Origin: Alphaproteobacteria bacterium
GTDB taxonomy: Bacteria > Pseudomonadota > Alphaproteobacteria > UBA8366
Direction of reading: 5' to 3'
Length of the DNA: 34,400 nt
NCBI GenBank assembly: GCA_029861675.1
Contig: JAOTYV010000011.1
Span: 1-34,400, forward strand
Shown one piece after another: positions 7,900 to 14,889 of this stretch; position 1 is the stretch's first letter, and each line of letters begins with the position of its first letter. The translations under genes and the position numbers were made by a program. The notes beneath the pieces were generated by a model, which did no database searches, had not been told where the DNA came from, and was given only the letters and a program-made list of their open reading frames with translations.

Positions 7900-8007
7900 A
7901 CGCAAATACGTCGTCGCGAACCGTTTTGGTTCGCTCGGGATTTTCTCTAGGGAAAACACTCCACCGTGATCGGAAACCCGATCGATTGTCGGCGCAGATA
8001 TTCGCGC

Positions 8008-8457
8008 TCAATTCAGTGCCCAAAGATAAAGCCCCGTGGCGGCACTTCCGAGACCGCTTCGGACAGCATGCAATACGCCCCATCGCTCCATCAGTCCGCG
8101 CATTTCGCCAGGCGGTGAGGCTTCGTCCATTGCGACGAGCCGGTTGTTCACCGGCATAATCGCGAAGAGCGTGAAGGGCCAATTGGCGACCAAAACAACG
8201 GCGCCCAAGACCCACCGCCAATCCTTGCTCAGATACCACATCCAGAGTCCCAGCACGCAGCCGACAACCGCAAGGGTGGCCTGCATCGCAAATCCGCGTT
8301 TGTATGACGGTTTCCATTGCGTCAGCAGCGGCCCATCCGCGAGCCGCATGCGTGCCGGATGTTCGGCGATGGTGATGTAGACGGCGGCGCCGGCGAATAC
8401 CGCCGCCACGACAAGCGCAAGGTGACCAACCAGCATCGGAAAATCCTGTATGTGCAT
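8008..8457 (-). CDS. DUF1772 family membrane protein
   Basis: About 149 residues with four predicted membrane segments: LVGHLALVVAAVFAGAAVYI, ATLAVVGCVLGLWMWYL, WVLGAVVLVANWPFTLFAI and a C-terminal GLGSAATGLYLWAL. The string IMPVNNRL followed by ERWGVLHAVRSGLG is the hallmark of DUF1772, which also contains anthrone-oxygenase-like proteins; the activity of bacterial members is unknown. ITIAEHPARM in the first loop is also typical. The start at 8457 fits the usual short N-terminus of the family; ATG 8514 (19 residues earlier) and ATG 8436 are alternatives, none with a strong ribosome site. It is convergent with the REC-PilZ gene. Confidence 0.8.
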   Translation of the reverse strand: MHIQDFPMLVGHLALVVAAVFAGAAVYITIAEHPARMRLADGPLLTQWKPSYKRGFAMQATLAVVGCVLGLWMWYLSKDWRWVLGAVVLVANWPFTLFAIMPVNNRLVAMDEASPPGEMRGLMERWGVLHAVRSGLGSAATGLYLWALN

Positions 8458-8599
8458 CGACGGCGCAAAGGCCAAGCCGGGGCGTCGGTAAATGCCTTCC
8501 GGCAATAACCCCATAGTATCGCGATAATTTCAGCTCTCCGCCATGCCACTGGACCGTGCTATCTTTGTTAAGTCCGGGAATTGAACGGGAGGACCGACC

Positions 8600-8869
8600 A
8601 TGACTCTTAACGTTCGGGCGTTTGCCATCGCTTCCGCGATCATCTGGGGCGTGGGCGTATTTATACTCACTTGGTGGTTGATCGTCTTAGGCGACGTCGC
8701 GGCGGCCCCGACACTGTTGGAGCGTGCCTATGTCGGGTACGACTTCACGCCCCTGGGCAGCCTCATCGGTCTCGCTTGGGCGGCGGCCGACGGCCTTGTC
8801 GGGGGGGCCCTTTTCGCCTGGCTATACAATGCAGTCGCCGCGCGACTGTCGCCCCGCACGGCACAGTAA
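8600..8869 (+). CDS. Small holin-like membrane protein
   Basis: 89 residues with two membrane segments: AIASAIIWGVGVFILTWWLIV (about 10-30, starting at residue 9) and LIGLAWAAADGLVGGALFAW (about 55-74), ending in a short basic tail. The pattern of a first segment with TWW, the middle YVGYDFTPLGSLIGLAW and the ending LFAWLYN matches small proteins labelled bacteriophage holin in databases. They are usually chromosomal, and lytic activity is unproven for them. GGGAGG lies 9 bases before ATG 8600. No phage lysis gene is nearby and it lies outside the tRNA-bounded element, so a housekeeping membrane role is as likely. Confidence 0.75.
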   Translation: MTLNVRAFAIASAIIWGVGVFILTWWLIVLGDVAAAPTLLERAYVGYDFTPLGSLIGLAWAAADGLVGGALFAWLYNAVAARLSPRTAQ

Positions 8870-8921
8870 TTGCGGCCGTCGAGCGCCAGACGATAAAACG
8901 ATCTAGGGATTACGGTTGGCG

Positions 8922-9119
8922 ATGAATTTTCTTCGCCGAAGCTGGGCACTTCTATTATTCGCCGCCTGCCTCGCCGGGTGGTGGTTCGCACCCATTCTAT
9001 CGGGAGAACCGGCCCTGTTTTTAGGGTGTATGATCGTGAGTTTGATCGCCCTCGGCCTGGCGCTTCCGCAGCTGAACAAGCTGCTGGGCCTGACGCGCGA
9101 CGATGGGAAGTGGCTATAG
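8922..9119 (+). CDS. Small two-segment membrane protein
   Basis: 65 residues from ATG 8922 (MNFLRRSWALL...). Two hydrophobic stretches, ALLLFAACLAGWWFAPIL and LFLGCMIVSLIALGLALP, are followed by a polar tail (NKLLGLTRDDGKWL). An upstream TTG (8916) is in frame but unlikely. No family was recognised. It lies 52 bases behind the holin-like gene on the same strand and probably shares its transcript; a strong hairpin begins seven bases after its stop. Confidence 0.5.
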   Translation: MNFLRRSWALLLFAACLAGWWFAPILSGEPALFLGCMIVSLIALGLALPQLNKLLGLTRDDGKWL

Positions 9120-9126
9120 AATTTGC

Positions 9127-9162
9127 CGCCGGGATGGCCGCGACGCATAAGCCATCCCGGCG
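9127..9162. terminator. Bidirectional terminator hairpin
   Basis: CGCCGGGATGGC (9127-9138) and GCCATCCCGGCG (9151-9162) form a perfect 12-bp stem with a 12-base loop between two convergent genes. There is no clear T tract on either side, so its action as an intrinsic terminator is inferred from position and stability. Confidence 0.6.
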
Positions 9163-9209
9163 CTATAAATTTGCTGACCGCGGCGCGTTGGATCATTTCC
9201 GGAATCCGA

Positions 9210-9527
9210 TTAGCGGCAGTTTTTCTGATACCACTCGTGCTTTACTTGCCAGGCTTCGTGATAAATCGCGGCAAGCCGCCGATGCGATGCGCGCCACGGA
9301 TCGAGGTCCCCTACAGCGCGGCTATACGCAGTAATATCTCGCTTGGCCGAGCGGCACTTCGGGTTGTCGTCCGAGCCCCGCCGCGCCGTCTCGAACGGTG
9401 CGGTCACCGTGCTCGCGGATTGGATCGTGGCCGCCGCCGGTTCGGCGTTCGACAAGGCTTTCGCGTGGATTATGCTAAAGGCGCCAACAGCGGCGACCGC
9501 GCAAACAACCAAAGAAATCTTCTGCAT
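9210..9527 (-). CDS. Secreted hypothetical protein
   Basis: 105 residues from ATG 9527, preceded by GGAGAG at good spacing, which selects this start over upstream ones. The N-terminus (MQKISLVVCAVAAVGAFS followed by IIHAKA) is a signal peptide. The mature part is polar, Ala-rich, then has DDNPKCRSAKRDI and a C-terminal helix with AAIYHEAWQVKHEWYQKNC. The two Cys could form a disulfide. No family was recognised. It follows the gene at 9575-9955 on the same strand after 47 bases, so the two are probably one transcript. Confidence 0.55.
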   Translation of the reverse strand: MQKISLVVCAVAAVGAFSIIHAKALSNAEPAAATIQSASTVTAPFETARRGSDDNPKCRSAKRDITAYSRAVGDLDPWRASHRRLAAIYHEAWQVKHEWYQKNCR

Positions 9528-9574
9528 CTTACTCTCCATGGGAACGGCTTTGCGTCGTGGGACCGCAACGCTCT

Positions 9575-9955
9575 TTATCGGGATGCGACACGCAACATCG
9601 GCGTGTATCCGAGATACCGCTCGTAAATCGCACCGACGCGTGCGTCCAATGACCCTTGAAGCGACGGACACATGGGAAGCATCGCCCGCGGAGCCGCCGC
9701 TGACATTTGCGGCAGAACATTGTTTGCGGACTTACTGATGGCCACACCCCCGGTGGCGAAGCCGGCGACCCCGACGATGCAGATGATCAGAATGAATTTC
9801 CATGCCGTGAACTTGGGCATGTCTCGCCGCATCGCCTTCGACGCCGGGGTACCCGGTATACGGTGAAAATGATCGGATCCGGTTGCGATGATCGCACAAC
9901 GCCGCTCGATTCGGCTTTGATCCGACATACTGGGCTCGAATTCGTATTGTGACAT
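9575..9955 (-). CDS. Hypothetical single-pass membrane protein
   Basis: 126 residues from ATG 9955 (MSQYEFEPSMSDQ), with AGAGAGG about 9 bases upstream. A polar N-terminus of about 45 residues precedes one membrane segment (FILIICIVGVAGFATGGVAI). The remaining C-terminal part has two Cys-free helices and ends YERYLGYTPMLRVASR. No family was recognised. It is the first of two small envelope genes transcribed leftward and divergent from the MFS transporter gene. Confidence 0.5.
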   Translation of the reverse strand: MSQYEFEPSMSDQSRIERRCAIIATGSDHFHRIPGTPASKAMRRDMPKFTAWKFILIICIVGVAGFATGGVAISKSANNVLPQMSAAAPRAMLPMCPSLQGSLDARVGAIYERYLGYTPMLRVASR

Positions 9956-10260
9956 GACATCAACCTCTCTCTGGTCGGGCGGTCGCGGCACCGTTGCTTG
10001 CTGGTCGGCGCCGGCGGCCGTCGTCAATGCCACCTCCCAAGATTGCGAGGACATGGTTAACAGGTTTGGTTAATGCTGTTCTGTGACGGTGCGCACATGG
10101 ATGCGATTTTTTTTCGACCGTCGTCCGCCGCCGACTTGGCCGCGGATCTTTTACAATTCACGGGAATGATGGATAGTCGCGGCGAGATCGAGATCCTTCC
10201 GCCGCTACGGGCTGGATCGTCCTGCATCCGATCTGAGAGGCCGCGTATGAAGGATACCGG
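9956..10260. other. Divergent intergenic region
   Basis: About 305 bases with no convincing coding frame, between a leftward membrane-protein gene and the rightward MFS gene. It must hold both promoters. GGTTAAC and GGTTAAT occur near 10055-10072 with nine bases between the TTAA cores, which is not the CtrA spacing. Confidence 0.4.
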
Positions 10261-11490
10261 ATGACCGTGACAGAGCCGGCGGGGCGATCCGACGGACTGA
10301 TCATTGGCTTGGTCGGCTTCGCGCATCTTCTCTCACATTTCTATCAGGTCGCCTTGGGCCCCCTCTTCCCGCTGCTGCGGGAGGAATTCAATGTCAGCTA
10401 CACGGCGCTCGGCCTGATCGTTTCATTGTTCTTTGGCGTCTCGGGTGCGTGCCAGGCGTTCGTCGGCATTCTGGTTGACCGGTATGGCGCGCATCGCTTG
10501 CTGTTGTTCGGAATCACCGCGATGTCGACGTCGGTACTGCTGATGGGGCTGGCGCCGGCGTATTGGGTCCTGCTGCCGCTGGCGGTGACGGCGGCATTCG
10601 GCAATTGCGTGTTCCATCCCGCCGACATCTCGATCCTGTCCGCCAAGGTCAGCCCGCAGCGGATCGGTCGGGCGCTGGGAATTCACGGTTTCGGCGGCAC
10701 CTGCGGCTACTTTCTTTCGCCGATCATAATTTATTACGGTGTCGCCAGCACGGCCGGCTGGCGCGCCGGACTGGTCACCGCCGGCCTCATCGGCTGGGGG
10801 GCCGCAATCCTGATATACCGGCACCGCGCCGTGCTGCGCATGCCGAAGAGTGGCATGGAAGCGGGCGGCGCCCTGCCCGGTCTGGCTTTTTATGGCCGGC
10901 TCTTGGGCAACCTGCCGCTGATGGCCGCGTTCTGTTATTTCGCGCTGATTGCCGCGGCGGGAGTCGCGATGCAGAACTTCTCCGTGCCGGCGCTGATGGA
11001 ATTATACGGGTCGCCCCTGGCGGTCGCCACCGCCGGCCTCACCGTCTATCTCGCGGGCAATGCCGCCGGCGTGCTCGCCGGTGGCGAACTGGCCGACCGA
11101 TTGCCGCGGCACGCCTTGATCGCGTCTTGCGGCATGGCATGCGGCGCGGTCCTGATGATTTGCGTCGCAGCGTTTTCCCTGACGATGCCGGCGATCATCG
11201 GCCTGCTCGGCACCGCCGGCTTCTTCGTCGGCGCAACCGGCCCGTCGCGCGATATCCTGATCCGCGCCGCCACCCCCGTGGGCGCCACCGGCAAGGTATT
11301 CGGTTTCGTCTATTCGGGTCTCGACCTGGGCAGCGCCTCGGGGCCGCTATTGTTCGGTTGGCTGATGGACGGCGGCCAGTTCCGGGGCGTCTTCGTCGGC
11401 ATCGCGGCGATGTATGTCATCGCTATTCTGAGTGTGCTGCAACTGCGGCGCGGCGCCCATACGACGGCAGAGCAATCAACCAGCCCATGA
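10261..11490 (+). CDS. MFS transporter, fosmidomycin-resistance-like
   Basis: 409 residues with about twelve membrane segments. Segment 1 starts LIIGLVGFAHLLSHFYQVAL; the loop after segment 2 reads GILVDRYGAHRLL, the MFS signature A region; GNCVFHPADISILSAK in the fourth-segment area is typical of the Fsr-like (fosmidomycin resistance) branch; the second half repeats the pattern (GELADRLPRHALIAS). It should be an inner-membrane secondary transporter, probably an exporter. The substrate cannot be read from sequence. The gene is convergent with the MBL-fold gene, with 16 bases between their stops. Confidence 0.88.
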   Translation: MTVTEPAGRSDGLIIGLVGFAHLLSHFYQVALGPLFPLLREEFNVSYTALGLIVSLFFGVSGACQAFVGILVDRYGAHRLLLFGITAMSTSVLLMGLAPAYWVLLPLAVTAAFGNCVFHPADISILSAKVSPQRIGRALGIHGFGGTCGYFLSPIIIYYGVASTAGWRAGLVTAGLIGWGAAILIYRHRAVLRMPKSGMEAGGALPGLAFYGRLLGNLPLMAAFCYFALIAAAGVAMQNFSVPALMELYGSPLAVATAGLTVYLAGNAAGVLAGGELADRLPRHALIASCGMACGAVLMICVAAFSLTMPAIIGLLGTAGFFVGATGPSRDILIRAATPVGATGKVFGFVYSGLDLGSASGPLLFGWLMDGGQFRGVFVGIAAMYVIAILSVLQLRRGAHTTAEQSTSP

Positions 11491-11506
11491 GACCGGGCGG
11501 CCCGAC

Positions 11507-12385
11507 CTACCAATCCTGCGAATCGTAGCGGAAATCGAATACGTCTCCGTGCGGCACGATATGGCCGGCCGACGGCAGCGGAAAATGTGCCGTACAAACC
11601 AGCGTGTCCGTATCGCAATAGCGCTCCAGGAAGGACCGCCGCGTTGCGCGGGCCTGCGGCACGTCATAATCCGGCCGCGCCCGCCATTCGGGATGCCGGC
11701 ACTGGATCGGCGCGTGCATCAAATCCCCGCTGAACACCGCTTCCTCACCCGCCGACGACAACCGCACCGCAAAATGATCCGGCGTATGGCCCGGTGTCGG
11801 CTCGAGCCACACGGTGTCGTCCAACGCATGGTCGCTCGTCACCATCAACGCCCGCCCTGCTTCGACGATCGGCAGGACGCTGTCGGCGATGTGCGGCAGC
11901 GCCGTTTCCACATGCATCGCCGCCCAATAATCATGCTCCTTCTTCGAAAAAACGTATTGCGCATTCGGAAAGGTCGGCACCCAGCGGCCATTGATCAGTT
12001 GGGTATTCCATCCAACATGATCGACGTGCATGTGGGTGCACATGACATAGTCGATGTCTTCCACCGCCAGCCCATGTGATGCCAGCACATCGAAATACCG
12101 TGTATCGGATTTCATATGCCAATTCGGGCGGTGCGGCCGGTCCTTGTGATTGCCGACGCATCCGTCGATCAGGATAGTGTGATGCGGCGTCCGAACGACA
12201 TAACTCTGCATCGGGAAATAGAGATTTCCGCTGGCCGGATCCATCGCCTTGGGCTTGAGCCAGTCGAGATGCGGCGCCCAGTCGCCTTCGGTGGTCTCCG
12301 GGAAAAATGCCAAGGGCTCGAAGTCCGGCAGGTTGAGTTCCAACACCCGCGCGATCGTGGCTTCGCCGATTCCCCTAAGTCCCAT
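11507..12385 (-). CDS. MBL-fold metallo-hydrolase
   Basis: 292 residues. The metallo-beta-lactamase motif HxHxDH is present as THMHVDH (H118, H120, D122, H123), with further ligands H200 (TPGHTPDH), D221 (FSGDLMH) and a late His in TAHFPLPSAGHI. This is a two-metal hydrolase fold of the type seen in lactonases and in many hydrolases of unknown substrate. It lacks a signal peptide, so it is cytoplasmic. GGGGTG lies shortly before ATG 12385. The neighbours give no substrate hint. The family is certain, the reaction is not. Confidence 0.88.
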   Translation of the reverse strand: MGLRGIGEATIARVLELNLPDFEPLAFFPETTEGDWAPHLDWLKPKAMDPASGNLYFPMQSYVVRTPHHTILIDGCVGNHKDRPHRPNWHMKSDTRYFDVLASHGLAVEDIDYVMCTHMHVDHVGWNTQLINGRWVPTFPNAQYVFSKKEHDYWAAMHVETALPHIADSVLPIVEAGRALMVTSDHALDDTVWLEPTPGHTPDHFAVRLSSAGEEAVFSGDLMHAPIQCRHPEWRARPDYDVPQARATRRSFLERYCDTDTLVCTAHFPLPSAGHIVPHGDVFDFRYDSQDW

Positions 12386-12480
12386 TCGACACCCCGCTCC
12401 GTTGCAACGTCACCGTGATATCTGGCAACGCAACGGAAACGAAGTCAATCAGAGGCGCGCCTTGACGGCTTCTGCCATGG

Positions 12481-12981
12481 TCAGTCCCGATTGTCGCTGT
12501 TGGATGCGAGCGTGATATTCTCGCCCTCGAACGCTGCGGCAAAATCGACCGGATTGCTGAAGAGGCGCCAAAGCCCACCCCGTGCGGCTTGAATCCTGGC
12601 ATGCAGATCCTGGTCGCCGTCGCGTAGCAGCGCCAGCGTCTCATCGATCAGTATCGCGAACTGGATAGCCAGGGATGCCATCGTCGCCTCGCCGTCGCCC
12701 TGATGAAGCCGGCGAAAATTCTCGATTAAAGATTCGATCTTGCCGTTAAGGGAAAGCTTGTCGAAGAACCCGATCGCATCGGTATTGCGCAACCGGTTCT
12801 TGAGGCTGTTCAAGTCGACATCTCCGGCGCCTTGCAAAGCCGAAGCTGGTTGCGCGGCCACGGTGCCGGCGTACGCATGGCCGCCGGAGCCTCCGGCGAA
12901 CAGCATTACGGCAAGGACGGAACAGAGGCCGACTTTCGTCAAACGGCATGCGAATTTGTGCCTGTTCAAGCCCCTTGCCAT
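12481..12981 (-). CDS. Secreted conserved hypothetical protein
   Basis: 166 residues. Basic start and hydrophobic core (VGLCSVLAVMLFAGG) with a likely cleavage after HAYAG make a signal peptide. The mature part has LKNRLRNTDAIGFFDKLSLN, then IENFRRLHQGDGEATM and IQFAILIDETLALLRDGDQD, a helical pattern I have seen in periplasmic proteins of unknown function from proteobacteria. AGAGAGG lies about 9 bases before ATG 12981. It is separated by about 95 bases from the MBL-fold gene downstream on the same strand. Confidence 0.65.
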   Translation of the reverse strand: MARGLNRHKFACRLTKVGLCSVLAVMLFAGGSGGHAYAGTVAAQPASALQGAGDVDLNSLKNRLRNTDAIGFFDKLSLNGKIESLIENFRRLHQGDGEATMASLAIQFAILIDETLALLRDGDQDLHARIQAARGGLWRLFSNPVDFAAAFEGENITLASNSDNRD

Positions 12982-13062
12982 GACGCTGCGCCTCTCTATC
13001 CGTCCAAATTATTCCTCTAATCTATGAACGGATGAAACCGCAGAAAGGGGTTGAAGTACTGA

Positions 13063-13078
13063 GCGTTCGCTCGAACGC
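13063..13078. repeat. Short inverted repeat
   Basis: GCGTTCG (13063-13069) and CGAACGC (13072-13078) form a 7-bp stem with a two-base centre. It lies just beyond the stop of the gene at 13080-13448 and upstream of 12481-12981. It could be a weak terminator or a protein-binding palindrome. Confidence 0.4.
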
Positions 13079-13079
13079 G

Positions 13080-13448
13080 CTACCCGGTCCCGTCCGGCGC
13101 GGCGGGCGGTTCGCTCTTGGTCTCCTGTGTCGTACCGGCGGTTTCGTCCCTGGTATTGCCGCCGGCCGCTCCAAGGAGACCCTCGGTCGGCTTACCGCGC
13201 GCGATTAAAGAAACCAAACGGCCGAACAGGTTCCGGTCCGTTGTCCCGTCGGTCACCGATTGAGCGAGCAACAATTCGCGCGCAACATGCGCCGGCGCAC
13301 TGCGCGCTTGCTCGGGCACCGCGTCGACCGTCGTGGCCTCGGAAGTGTCCGCCGATGGCTCCAAGAGGGGTTTTCCCGAATTTGCGGGGTTGTTGGTCGA
13401 TTTATGGGGCACACCAGTGGTGGAGGGATGGGCTGGATTGATTTTCAT
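13080..13448 (-). CDS. Low-complexity hypothetical protein
   Basis: 122 residues from ATG 13448, with AGAGGAAA about 6 bases upstream, which decides the start. The composition is rich in Pro, Ala, Thr, Ser and Gly (HPSTTGVPHKSTNNPANSG; EPPAAPDGTG). One more ordered stretch has APAHVARELLLAQSVTDG and NLFGRLVSLIARGKP. No signal peptide or family was recognised. It is divergent from the PilZ gene and shares with it an intergenic region that holds a perfect CtrA-like box. Confidence 0.45.
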   Translation of the reverse strand: MKINPAHPSTTGVPHKSTNNPANSGKPLLEPSADTSEATTVDAVPEQARSAPAHVARELLLAQSVTDGTTDRNLFGRLVSLIARGKPTEGLLGAAGGNTRDETAGTTQETKSEPPAAPDGTG

Positions 13449-13593
13449 CGCGATTTCCTCTGTGGTTTTCCACCAAGAACGATGCAATTCTTGCGCCAGA
13501 GATGAAAAATTTCCCGAATATTCACGACCGGGATCCCAAGCAGTCACGGCATTTCGTGTTGAATTTGAACCGTCAAAAGCGATCTTGAGTAAC

Positions 13594-13608
13594 TTAACAG
13601 AATGTTAA
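13594..13608. promoter_or_regulatory. CtrA-type binding box (TTAA-N7-TTAA)
   Basis: TTAACAGAATGTTAA fits TTAA-N7-TTAA exactly, within the 7-bp inverted repeat CTTAACA-GAA-TGTTAAG. It lies 58 bases before the start of the PilZ gene and 145 bases before the divergent gene at 13448, a good place for an activator or repressor site. Confidence 0.6.
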
Positions 13609-13666
13609 GGCAGCGGCCCCAGAGTCCTTTATCAAAGCCGGTGCGAGAAATTGGAATTATAAGAAT

Positions 13667-13930
13667 ATGGGCGTATTTGGACTCACCTTCAAAGACCGCC
13701 GAGATGACGCGAGAATCAAGACTTACAAGAAGGCGATTATCCTCTACTACAACAACGCCTGCCAAATGAGCTGTACCGTTCTCGATTACTCGAAGAACGG
13801 TGCCAGGCTGAAAACCGTGGATCCGCTTCTCCTGCCTTCTCGATTCGACCTTCGTTTCGCCGCCGATTTGACCGTAAAATGCGACGTCGTCCGGCGATCG
13901 GGCAACGAAATCGGCGTCCGGTTTGTCTGA
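13667..13930 (+). CDS. Single-domain PilZ protein
   Basis: 87 residues forming one PilZ domain. The cyclic di-GMP motifs are present: RxxxR as R12-DDA-R16 and DxSxxG as D40, S42, G45 (LDYSKNGARLK). The rest (DPLLLPSRFDLRF; KCDVVRRSGNEIGVRF) aligns closely by eye with the PilZ half of the REC-PilZ protein at 7248-7847. It is a cytoplasmic receptor acting on an unknown partner. The ATG at 13667 has no strong ribosome site. A perfect CtrA-like box lies 58 bases upstream, and hairpins follow the gene. Confidence 0.85.
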   Translation: MGVFGLTFKDRRDDARIKTYKKAIILYYNNACQMSCTVLDYSKNGARLKTVDPLLLPSRFDLRFAADLTVKCDVVRRSGNEIGVRFV

Positions 13931-13989
13931 CCGCTAGGCGCCAGTTATCCACTCGCCGCCGTGCCGCGACGCACCACAATAGAAATGGA

Positions 13990-14009
13990 GCGGCCCTCTT
14001 TAAGGCCGC
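13990..14009. terminator. Possible terminator hairpin behind PilZ gene
   Basis: GCGGCC (13990-13995) and GGCCGC (14004-14009) can pair around an eight-base loop, 60 bases after the PilZ stop. No T tract follows, so confidence is low. Confidence 0.35.
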
Positions 14010-14047
14010 CCCATCTTCAACACGCACGCACTGGTTTCGACCAAACA

Positions 14048-14080
14048 AAAAAATGCCAGCTTCGCCCGCGTTTTTCGGGC
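14048..14080 (-). terminator. Possible terminator of the Flp-type pilin gene
   Basis: Read leftward, GCCCG (14080-14076) pairs with CGGGC (14068-14064) around a seven-base loop, and about ten bases later comes a run of seven T. The T run is farther from the stem than usual. Confidence 0.35.
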
Positions 14081-14140
14081 TGCCGATCAATACGAATTTC
14101 AAAACGGAATGGCCCCGGCTGTCTCAGTCGGGAATGTAGT

Positions 14141-14168
14141 CTGGGCGGCCCCACCCAGAGCCGCCCAG
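14141..14168. repeat. Inverted repeat between PilZ and pilin genes
   Basis: CTGGGCGG (14141-14148) and CCGCCCAG (14161-14168) form an 8-bp stem, extended by one T-A pair, around a 12-base loop. It lies about 50 bases beyond the pilin stop codon and may help end that transcript; no T tract adjoins it. Confidence 0.45.
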
Positions 14169-14218
14169 ATCACACAACTACCATAGTAAATTCAACTGAT
14201 TGCGGCCCCAAAAATCCA

Positions 14219-14416
14219 TTAAGTACCTAATTTTCTGGTCGAATTTAATGAAATATTCGATCGACCAGCAACAGACTCAATCTTGCTTTTTGACCCGGTG
14301 CCGAACAGAGCGACTACAAATGCAGCCGAGTTGGCACAGGCGTTCGCGAACATACCGTATTCGGTCATAGTGGCACCGCTTTCCGCCCCCAGGACCTCAT
14401 AAATCATTTGGCGCAT
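14219..14416 (-). CDS. Divergent Flp-type (type IVb) pilin
   Basis: 65 residues. The segment AESGATMTEYGMFANACANS matches the Flp pilin signature (normally GAT.IEYG followed by a hydrophobic stretch), with the Glu and Tyr in place. The prepilin peptidase would cut after a Gly, and this class of leader is short and lacks a Sec signal. The hydrophobic segment (NSAAFVVALFGTG) is shorter and more polar than usual, and the tail is Ser/Lys-rich. GGAG lies 8 bases before ATG 14416. No tad/cpa secretion genes are in the window, so it is an orphan. It could be a minor pilin for a Tad machine encoded elsewhere or a decaying copy. Confidence 0.7.
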   Translation of the reverse strand: MRQMIYEVLGAESGATMTEYGMFANACANSAAFVVALFGTGSKSKIESVAGRSNISLNSTRKLGT

Positions 14417-14501
14417 AATTGCTCCGTTCGCAAATAACTTGCCTAAAACTTAGGACAATTTCATTTATTTCGCAGTGACCGGCATCACTGGGCGCACAGC
14501 G

Positions 14502-14529
14502 CTGAAAGCCCGGGAAACGGGGCTTTCAG
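14502..14529. terminator. Hairpin between UbiD and pilin genes
   Basis: CTGAAAGCCC (14502-14511) and GGGCTTTCAG (14520-14529) form a perfect 10-bp stem with an eight-base loop. Neither side has a T tract. It lies upstream of the pilin start and beyond the 3' end of the UbiD-family gene. Confidence 0.45.
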
Positions 14530-14889
14530 GCCAATCAATGCGTGACTTCGTGCTGTAGGTTTAGGGGCAGGGTCGCGCTGGCGAAGCGCCCGGACCGTGT
14601 AGCAACACCGGCAGGCTATGTATTCAACTAACTACAATACAACGATTTTTATGCAGTGCTCGGGTAAAATCGGTGCGGTCAGCTCGGCATCGACATAACG
14701 GATAACAGCGAAATTGCCGCGACCGAGGTCAATAGTGTGAAAAAACCAAGATGAAATGAAGTAGCGTAAAATTTCTTGTTCATAATACCATTCATAGACT
14801 TATACATAACTGTTCGGCCCCTGTGATTTTGAACGAAAATAATTTCAATCCATTAGAATTACAGTGACCCTGCGCACATGTTCTTACGG
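14530..14889. other. AT-rich interval downstream of UbiD-family gene
   Basis: Apart from a possible 34-residue frame (14679-14783), no coding frame is convincing. The stretch 14730-14870 is distinctly AT-rich compared with its flanks, suggesting a promoter for the short leftward frame or an unannotated RNA. Confidence 0.35.
14679..14783 (-). CDS. Possible 34-residue membrane peptide
   Basis: A short frame begins MNKKFYATSFHLGFF, continues with a hydrophobic helix (TLLTSVAAISLLSVM) and stops at 14679. The basic start plus one membrane helix is the usual form of bacterial membrane microproteins. Upstream is AT-rich, with GG about 8 bases before ATG 14783 as a weak ribosome site. No family was recognised. 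A frame this short can occur by chance. Confidence 0.3.
   Translation of the reverse strand: MNKKFYATSFHLGFFTLLTSVAAISLLSVMSMPS

Noticed and set aside
10055..10072. GGTTAAC ... GGTTAAT as a possible CtrA box
   Set aside because: The TTAA cores are nine bases apart, not seven, so the site does not fit the motif.
10563..11528. Open frame inside the MFS gene in another phase
   Set aside because: Arg-rich shadow of a GC-rich transporter gene; the main frame has clear membrane segments.
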